DNA of 64,000 nucleotides from Chrysemys picta bellii (Eukaryota; Chordata; Testudines; Emydidae). The stretch covers positions 92,514,264-92,578,263 of the forward strand of contig NC_088797.1 in the NCBI RefSeq assembly GCF_011386835.1, read 5' to 3'. A program made the translations under genes and the position numbers. The notes beneath the pieces were generated by a model. That model was not told the origin of the DNA. It saw only the letters and a program-made list of their open reading frames with translations, and made no database searches. Position 1 is the first letter of the stretch. Each line of letters opens with the position of its first letter. Shown here in pieces: positions 57,195-64,000 of the stretch.

Positions 57195-57387
57195 GAACAT
57201 AAGAACGGCCGTACTGAGTCAGACCAAGGTCCAGTTAGCCCAGTATCCTGTCTACCGACAGTGAACAATGCCAGGTGCCCCAGAGGGAGTGAACCTAACA
57301 GGCAATGATCAAGTGATCTCTCTCCTGCCATCCATCTCCACCCTCTGACAAACAGAGGCTAGGGACACCATTCCTTACCCATCCTGG

Positions 57388-58901
57388 CTAATAGCCATTA
57401 GTGGACTTAATCTCCATGAATTTATCCAGTTCTCTTTTAAACTTTGTTATAGTCCTAGCCTTCACAACCTCCTCAGGCAAGGAGTTCCACAAGTTGACTC
57501 TGCGCTGTGTGAAGAAGAACTTCCTTTTATTTGTTTTAAACCTGCTGCCCATTAATTTCATTTGGTGGCTCCTAGTTCTTGTATTATGGGAATAAGTAAA
57601 TAACTTTTCCTTATCTACTTTCTTCACATCACTCATGATTTTATATACCTCTATCATATCTCTCCTTAGTCTCCTCTTTTCCAAGCTGAAAAGTGCTAGC
57701 CTCTTTAATATCTCCTCATATGGGACCCGTTCCAAACCCCTAATCATTTTAGTTGCCCTTCTCTGAACCTTTTCTAGTGCCAGTCTATCTTTTTTGAGAT
57801 GAGGAGACGACATCTGTATGCAGCATCCAAGAGGTGGGCGTACCATTGATTTATATAAGGGCAATAATATATTCTCCGTCTTATTCTCTATCCCCTTTTT
57901 AATGATTCCTAACATCTTGTTTGCTTTTTTGACCGCCTCTGCACACTGCGTGTACGTCTTCAGAGAACTATCCACGATGACTCCAAGATCTTTTTCCTGA
58001 TTCATTGTAGCTAAATTAGCCCCCATCATATTGTATGTATAGTTGGGGTTATTTTTTCCAATGTGCATTACTTTACATTTATCCACATTAAATTTCATTT
58101 TCTATTTTGTTGCCCAATCACTTAGTTTTGTGAGATCTTTTTGAAGTTCTTCACAGTCTGCTTTGGTCCTAACTATCTTGAGCACTTTAGTATCATCTGC
58201 AAACTTTGCCACCTCACTTTTTACCCCTTTCTCCAGATCATTTATGAATAAGTTGAATAGGATTGGTCCTAGGACAGACCCTTGGGGAACTCCACTAGTT
58301 ACCCCTCTCCATTCTGAGAATTTACCATTTATTCCTACCCTTTGTTCCCTGTCTTTTAACCAGTTCTCAGTCCATGAAAGGACCTTCCCTTTTATCCCAT
58401 GACAACTTAGTTTATGTAAGAGCCTTTGGTGAGGGACCTTGTCAAAGGCTTTCTGGAAATCTAAGTACACTATGCCCACTGGATCCCCCTTGTCCACATG
58501 TTTGTTGACCCCTTCAAAGAACTCTAATAGATTAGTAAGACACAATTTCCCTTTAAGAAACCATGTTGACTTTTGCCCAACAATTTATGTTCTTCTAGGT
58601 GTCTGACAATTTTATTCTTTACTATTGTTTCAACTAATTTGCTCGGTACTGACATTAGACTTACCGGTCAGTAATTGCTGGGATCACCTCTAGAGCCCTT
58701 TCTAAATATTGGTGTTACATTAGCTATCTTCCAGTCATTGGGTACAGAAGCTGATTTAAAGGGCAGGTTACAAACCCTAGTTAATAGTTCCACAACTTCA
58801 CATTTGAGTTCTTTCAGAACTCTTGGGTGAATGTCATCTGGTCCCGGTGACCTGTTAATTTTAAGTTTATCAATTAATTCCAAAATCTCCTCTAGTGACA
58901 C
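57388..58901 (-). pseudogene. CR1 reverse transcriptase domain
   Basis: Frame 58668-58901 carries SPGPDDIHPRVLKEL and VPNDWKIANVTPIFRKG at the RT start. Frame 58102-58545 carries motif A (YLDFQKAFDKVPH), motif B ([11 protein letters not shown]) and an intact catalytic FADD. Frame 57388-58098, in the same phase, carries the thumb and C-terminal region. A TAG at 58102-58104 interrupts them, where the family usually has Trp. There is a frameshift between 58668 and 58545. The enzyme copies LINE RNA at a nicked target; this copy is interrupted. Confidence 0.88.
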
Positions 58902-58933
58902 TTCAATCTGTGACAGTTCCTCAGATTTGTCAC

Positions 58934-59992
58934 CTACAAAAGCCAGCTCAGGTTTGGGAATCTCCCTAACATCCTCAACTGTGAAACTGAAGCAAAGAAT
59001 TTGTTTAATTTCTCCGCAATTACTTTATTGTCTTGAAGCGCTCCTTTTGTATCTCGATCATCCAGGGGCCCCACTGGTTGTTTAGCAGACTTCCTGCTTC
59101 TGATGTACTTAAAAAACATTTTGTTATTACCTTTTGAGTTTTTGGTTAGCCGTTCTTCAAACTCCTCTTTGGCTTTTCTTATTACGTTTTTACACTTAAT
59201 TTGGCAGTGTTTATGCTCCTTTCTATTTGCCTCACTAGGATTTGACTTCCACTTTTTAAAAGATGCCTTTTTATCTCTCACTGCTTCCTTTACATGGTTG
59301 TTAAGCCACGGTGGCTCTTTTTTAGTTCTTTTACAGTGTTTCTTAATTTGGGGTATACATTTAAGTTGGGCCTCTATTATGGTGTCTTTAAAAAGCGTCC
59401 ATGCAGCTTGCAGAGATTTCACTTTAGTCACTGTACCTTTTAATTTCTGTTTAACTAACCCCCTCATTTTTGCATAGTTCCCCCTTTTTAAATTAAATGC
59501 AACAGTTTTGGGCTGTTGAGATGTTCTTCCCACCACAGGGATGTTAAATGTTATTATATTATGGTCACTATTTCCAAGTGGTCCTGTTATAGTTACCTCT
59601 TGGACCAGTTCCTGCGCTCCACTCAGGACTAAATCGAGAATTGCTTCTCCCCTTCTGGGTTCCCGTACCAGCTGCTCCAAGAAGCAGTCATTTAAAGTAT
59701 CAAGAAATTTTGTCTCTGCATTTTGTCCTGAGGTGACATGTTCCCAGTCAATATGGGGATAATTGAAATCCCCCACTATTATTGAGTTCTTAATTTTGAT
59801 AGCCTCTCTAATTTCCCTTAGCATTTCATCATCACTATCACTATCCTGGTCAGGTGGTCGATAATAGATCCCTAATGTTATATTCTTATTAGAGCATGAA
59901 ATTACTATCCATAGAGATTCTATGGAACATGTGGATTCACTTAAGATTTTTACTTCATTTGATTCTACATTTTCTTTCACATATAGTGCCAC
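58934..59992 (-). pseudogene. CR1 endonuclease domain, 352-codon open frame
   Basis: The longest frame in the window. It reads an APE-type endonuclease from about mid-domain: YYRPP, then GDFNYPHIDW near residue 95, ILDLVLSGAQ near 145 and LGNSDHNII near 168 (the catalytic SDH). A basic linker (RTKKEPPWLN, KKASFKKWKS) leads into RT. The upstream part with the catalytic Glu lies 5' of the copy and is missing. The last 15 or so residues are out of phase with the RT frame, showing a frameshift near 58950. Confidence 0.88.
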
Positions 59993-60690
59993 TCTACCCC
60001 CTGCATGACCTGTTCTGTCCTTCCGATATATTTTGTATCCCGGAATGATTGTGGCATGGCTGGGGTAGGCAGGCTGGGGCTCTTCCAGTCGTGGGGTGGG
60101 CCTCAGGGCTCCTTCTATTATGGGGGGATTTGGGGCTCCAGCGTGCTATCACATCAAACTTTAGATGCTTGTTTCACTTTCAAGGCCTTTCAAAGTCAAT
60201 CCCCACCCTATCTATCATCTCTAATTCACTATCAAAGTTTTTATGTCCACCTCCATTTAACCCATGATGCCAGTCTCCACTGCCTACTTGTTAAATTTTC
60301 AAACAAACAATGTTGTGCTTTCTCCCATGCTGCCCAACACAGTTGGGAGGCATTCCCCATAAACATCTGCCAAGTTACCTCATCAACTATCTTGAAATCC
60401 CTCCTTAACACTCTCCTTTACTGTGATGTCTACAAAAAAACTTAACAATGTTTAGTCTGGTTGGTGTGCAGAGACCACTGCCTATCATGTTGAGCAATAT
60501 TGTTAGTGTTTACTTGTACACCTCCATCTGTTGTCTCTGGTCTTATAGTTGTTAGCTCCTTGAGGCAGATGCTGTCTTTTGGTTCTGCCTTTTTTTCCTG
60601 TCTTTGTACAACACCTAGCAGAATAGGATCCTGGTCCATGACTAGGACTCCTTGGCATTACAGTAATACAAATAAATAGATAAATAATAG

Positions 60691-61300
60691 AAACATTCAA
60701 ATATTGTGAGACTTACATTAAAAATAATGCAAGTTGGCAATACAGAAACTCATTGACTGCCAACCCCTTTAAAAAAAATACATAGAAAATTAAAGGATGA
60801 AGCTATATATTTTAAGGGGTATTATTTGGCAAGCTCCAAAGAAGAGCAGCATAAAAATATGCTAATGATGTCAAAGGTGGTTAAAAATCCCTAATTTAGG
60901 AGTCTCAGTTAATCTACAGAAATGACAGAGCAGCAAAAAGAAAGTGTACAACTGGATATTTTGATTCACAGGTGTTAATTGTAATAGGCTGTTACGCTGT
61001 ACTCACATAGCTTATGGAATAATGATACTTGTTCAATCTGCTGAGAATTACAAAAATGTACTGCCACGGTTCTGTACCAATTATCAATGGTTATTAATGA
61101 CTTGGCAGGCTGTTACATTGCCACATGGCATATGAGAGTCTGGAAGTGACTGTTGGGAACCTTAGTCAATAAGAGCTGAGAGCTTCTGTGAGATAACATT
61201 TTGAAGCTTTCAGGAGGAAGGGAAAGAGGGGGAACAAGGAAGATGGGTTTAATGAACACCATAATCTAGAAACATTGACACTGGATTTCTGAAAGGGGTA
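60691..61300. other. No gene recognised
   Basis: AT-rich spacer with short frames only. Confidence 0.4.
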
Positions 61301-61308
61301 CACTAGTG

Positions 61309-61963
61309 CAGAGGTTCTCAACCAGAGGGTTGGGTCCCAAAATTGGGTCACCAGACTGTTTCAAGGGTCACATGGCAGCTCTTGTGGCTCCTGTCCCAAA
61401 GGTCTGGCTGGGCTTGACTCCCTGCAACCTCTGGGGTCCCAGCGCCACTCAGGTTTGGAGTCTGGATAGGCCAAATTTGAGTGAGTGGCACTGCAACCTC
61501 ATGAGTCAGGTCACAACTCCACTTATACGAATTTGGTCCAGTGATGGAGGCAGGGGTGAACCTGAGCGGCGCTGCAACCCTGGAGTTTGCAATGCCTGGA
61601 GTGGAGAGCCAAGCCCAGCCAGCCTCACAGCACAAAAGCATGGGTGGCTCAGGCAGGTGATGCCAGAAGTGGGGGCTTGGTAAGGGAGCACCACCTCCAC
61701 CGTCTGATGCACCTCAGCAGGCTACCCAGGCTGTCTGGGTTGAGGGGCACAACTAAAAAATTGGGCATACATGACACATGTGCCCCTCCCCCCATGTCAC
61801 CTCTGGTCGGGGGTGGGGCAAAATATGCTTCCTTGCCCCAGGAGTTAAAATGCCTACTCATAGTTCTGCCCCAGGGCCTCCACCCCAAGACTATTTACTG
61901 AGTAGTGACAGGCCATAAACATTTACAAATGGGTCCTGAGCCCCAAAAGGTTGAAAACCACTG
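61309..61963. mobile_element. Non-autonomous hAT element, 655 bp
   Basis: Ends CAGAGGTTCTCAACC and GGTTGAAAACCACTG match at 13 of 15 bp as inverted repeats and fit the Charlie-like hAT end consensus. Flanking 8-mers CACTAGTG (61301-61308) and TATTAGTG (61964-61971) differ by two C/T changes. Inside, 'gggtcccaaaattgggtcacc' near the left pairs loosely with 'gggtcctgagccccaaaagg' near the right. The frames 61306-61901 on both strands carry no transposase motif. Confidence 0.9.
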
Positions 61964-61971
61964 TATTAGTG

Positions 61972-63703
61972 TATCTACACTACAGATTAGAATCCCTTGT
62001 ATCTCACACTTTTGGAAAATGCTAGAATTCAGCTGCTGATGTTAGTTCCCATTGGTATGGTACAGAAAGAGCACAACAGAATGTATAAGCTACTATAGAG
62101 CTGTTTAAGTGCAATAGATGTTGGCCACGAAATTGCATTACATTATTTTCATGCTCCCTGCTGGACTATGTAGATGAGTCCTGCCACCTGCCTGTTGCTA
62201 GAAATAATCAATATTAAAAAAATGTCAAAAATTAATTTACCTATGAAATACAGCAAAAATTAATTTACAGTGACTATTTCTAGTCCTACAGTATATATTG
62301 TCAACTCAGACTTAATTAGATAAGAAACTGAAAGGCAAATGTGTTGGGAAGTTTAACTAATTACTGTAAAAAATATGGCTATGGTAATTTTGTGACTTGT
62401 TTTGTTTCTGTTATTGTGAATGGGATAGTGTGAAATAAAGTGTATCATGTATTGGCTAGAAAAATAGGATAATGCATGTCATCACAGGACTTGTATGTCA
62501 GCATAAGTATTTCCAGTGTGTCATACAAAATACTTGTTATCCAAATTCCTTCTCTGCAGCAGTATGCGTAATGAAGACTGCAACTATTCAGTATTGCTGA
62601 CACAGTAAAATGTTCCCTATTGCTATTAGTTGTAACTGGATAAAATGCGAATGAAATTACACATGAACCTTAGTTTTTATTTTTGACACATTATCAGTTT
62701 GGGGTAAATTTTCACAGCATTGGATGGAGTTATTGTTGAACAATTCCAATTGAAATCAATGGGTGGTCACATGACTAAAAATTCCAAAGAAAGCTTTGGA
62801 ATTCATATATATAAATATTTGTCAGTTATTTATCTAGCTGCAGATATACTTCCAAACTATCAAATTTAAGTCTAGCTACAGCATTATTGAATTTACTAGT
62901 AAACTGGGCCTGCAGTATCTCAGATATTTACACTTTCCTTCAAAAAGCATCTGGGTATTATCCTACCTCTATAAACTGAAAATACAATACCAATTATAGC
63001 AAGATTTCAAGTTAACTTCAGAAGATCAAAGCCATTTTATATTGAATATTTTAAAATATAAAAATTGTTTAAATACCTATTGTGAATTAATTCATTTTAG
63101 TCTAAGGCAGCTAACAAACACAACTGTATTTGAATATATGTTTTTAAATGCATTATTGAAAAATAAGAACCTAAACTCTGGGGTAGTCATATTTTTAGAA
63201 GTTGTTTGAGGAGGTGCATAACGAGCCTCCTATTTCTCAGACCTGTTTGTTTCCAGACTTATTTGGCCCAATGTTGCCAACTCTCAAAATTTTATTGCAA
63301 GACTTATGATATTTGGTGTTTTTCTTGAAATCCAAGCTCCTGGAGTCATGTGATTTTCTGAGAATTTCAGTTTTTAGTAAAAAAAATGAATTCTAGCTCT
63401 CATGGCTACAGAGAAAAGCTTGGATATATTGCTCAAGTATACCATAAAGGTTAGAAACTCAGAAGGCAAATTAAAATAACCTCAAATTTATTATTTAAAA
63501 AAGCTCATAGTTTTTAAGCTGATCTTGTGATTTTGGTGGGCCTGCCTCTGACTCATGAGTTTTGTACACTTGAGATGGGTAATAATGTTGGCCAGTTCTC
63601 TCTAGATGTCAGAAGTGCCACAAAATTTGGCTCTTTTGAGGAAGACTGGTTTGTGAATGACTGAATGTGGAAATTACAGTATGAGAAAGGTTTCCATAGA
63701 GCT
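61972..63703. other. Long stretch with no supported gene
   Basis: AT-rich unique-looking DNA with no frame above 65 codons and no recognised repeat. Confidence 0.4.
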
Positions 63704-63871
63704 TATAGAATATCAGGGTTGGAAGGGACCTCAGGAGGTCATCTAGTCCAACCCCCTGCTCAAAGCAGAACCAATCCTCAACTAAATTGCCAAATGCCCC
63801 CTTCAAGGATTGAACTCACAACCCTGGATTTAGCAGGCCAATGCTCAAACCACTGAGCTATTCCTCCCCCA
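63704..63871 (-). repeat. tRNA-headed SINE with CR1 tail, second copy
   Basis: Minus strand: A box TAGCTCAGTGGTTTGAGC, B box GGTTGTGAGTTCAATCC, a short linker, then the CR1-type tail ending GATATTCTATAAG. It is nearly collinear with 45400-45584 but lacks about 20 bp of the linker. The 63-codon plus frame at 63665-63856 is antisense to it and not a gene. Confidence 0.85.
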
Positions 63872-64000
63872 TTTTAAGAATAGGAGATATAGCTGTATGG
63901 TGCCCACTAGCATTAATAGGAGTCATGCAACTAAATCCCTGCATGTTATACTGTACATCTAAACCTAAAAAAAGTCTCTACATTGCCTTTCCTATGTACC
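63872..64000. other. No feature recognised
   Basis: The last 129 bp hold nothing I can identify. Confidence 0.4.

Larger units (their letters stand above)
57195..60050 (-). mobile_element. CR1 LINE, best-preserved copy
   Basis: The minus-strand order is endonuclease, RT, thumb, C-terminus and 3' UTR, ending in CATAAGAAC-type repeats at 57195. It is 5'-truncated: ORF1 and the first part of the endonuclease are missing. It keeps EN motifs, RT motifs A, B and C and most of the frame, with a handful of disruptions. It inserted into the GC-rich element and so is younger than it. Confidence 0.92.
56717..60146. mobile_element. Composite 3.4-kb insertion with 7-bp repeats
   Basis: TATCACA occurs at 56710-56716 and again at 60147-60153, exactly where the L3 halves should join, so it looks like a target-site duplication. 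The insertion consists of a GC-rich left part (56717-57194), a minus-strand CR1 (57195-60050) and a GC-rich right part (60051-60146). The simplest reading is a GC-rich element inserted in L3, later split by CR1. The class of the GC-rich element is unknown and I see no clear inverted ends. Confidence 0.6.
56478..60690 (+). mobile_element. L3-type LINE, split by a composite insertion
   Basis: The left part (56478-56716) translates to a LINE thumb region with LNYCNILLSGLDKCNF and NAAAKIIF. The right part (60147-60690) continues with CCAFSHAAQHSWEAFP and a STILKSLLNTLL segment (within 60005-60445), then a 3' UTR with 'tttgtacaacacctagcag', 'ggatcctggtccatgact' and a terminal AATAAATA. The two halves fit together across 56717-60146. 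Catalytic motifs are not present, so this is only the 3' third of the element. Confidence 0.75.

Noticed and set aside
56741..57331. 196-codon minus frame in GC-rich DNA
   Set aside because: Overlapping long frames occur in other phases and on the other strand, it crosses from the GC-rich repeat into the CR1 3' UTR, and it shows no domain.
45400..63871. True tRNA genes at 45.5 and 63.8 kb
   Set aside because: The tRNA-like heads have A and B boxes, but each is fused to a CR1 tail and the cloverleaf is incomplete, so they are SINEs.

Overview
The window is vertebrate nuclear DNA that I read as intergenic or intronic. I found no protein-coding exon, tRNA, rRNA or CRISPR array that I would defend as a host gene. 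The repeat set points to a turtle, most likely a cryptodire. It contains CR1 and L3-type LINEs, two tRNA-headed SINEs with a CR1 tail that match the tortoise Pol III/Cry I design, Penelope-like 3' ends, TG...CA LTRs and small hAT and TA-target elements. This assignment rests on recalled repeat families, not on a database search. Open frames longer than about 100 codons are nearly all transposon remnants or chance frames in GC-rich or G/A-rich DNA.

Layout. 1-9.2 kb: a MIR-like SINE (1088-1312), a solo LTR with 5-bp target duplications (1756-2957), then a nested stack. In that stack a 2.5-kb gag-only LTR element (4270-6763) sits inside an older LTR (about 4247-7797), followed by a 5'-truncated CR1 (7946-9122). 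9.2-20 kb: an inverted duplication (10.0-10.6 kb), a (CA)n/(TA)n tract, an L2/L3-like LINE relic, a solo LTR with a hAT MITE nested in it (13656-14439), a diverged tandem duplication and a TA-target inverted-repeat element. 20-30 kb: a short fold-back Penelope-like insertion (20573-20695), a broken Ty3/Gypsy gag-protease-RT fragment (20913-22350), a hAT MITE and a second TA-target element. 30.8-34.3 kb: an ancient minus-strand LINE whose endonuclease and RT parts are split by 1.4 kb of unrelated DNA. 34-49 kb: mostly unique AT-rich DNA with microsatellites, ancient palindromic elements, a GC-rich solo LTR carrying an 11-codon minisatellite (40244-41253), a 123-bp hAT MITE and a CR1-tailed SINE. 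49-64 kb: the densest part, with two minus-strand CR1s, one plus-strand CR1, a 713-bp nearly perfect palindrome (53310-54022) inside an L3 tail, an L3 LINE split by a 3.4-kb composite insertion, a second 123-bp hAT MITE, a 655-bp hAT element and a second SINE.

Nothing here acts together as a pathway. The useful content is a readable history of nested insertions, many with exact target-site duplications. The most unusual structures are the two fold-back Penelope-like insertions. I saw no evidence for a previously undescribed gene system.
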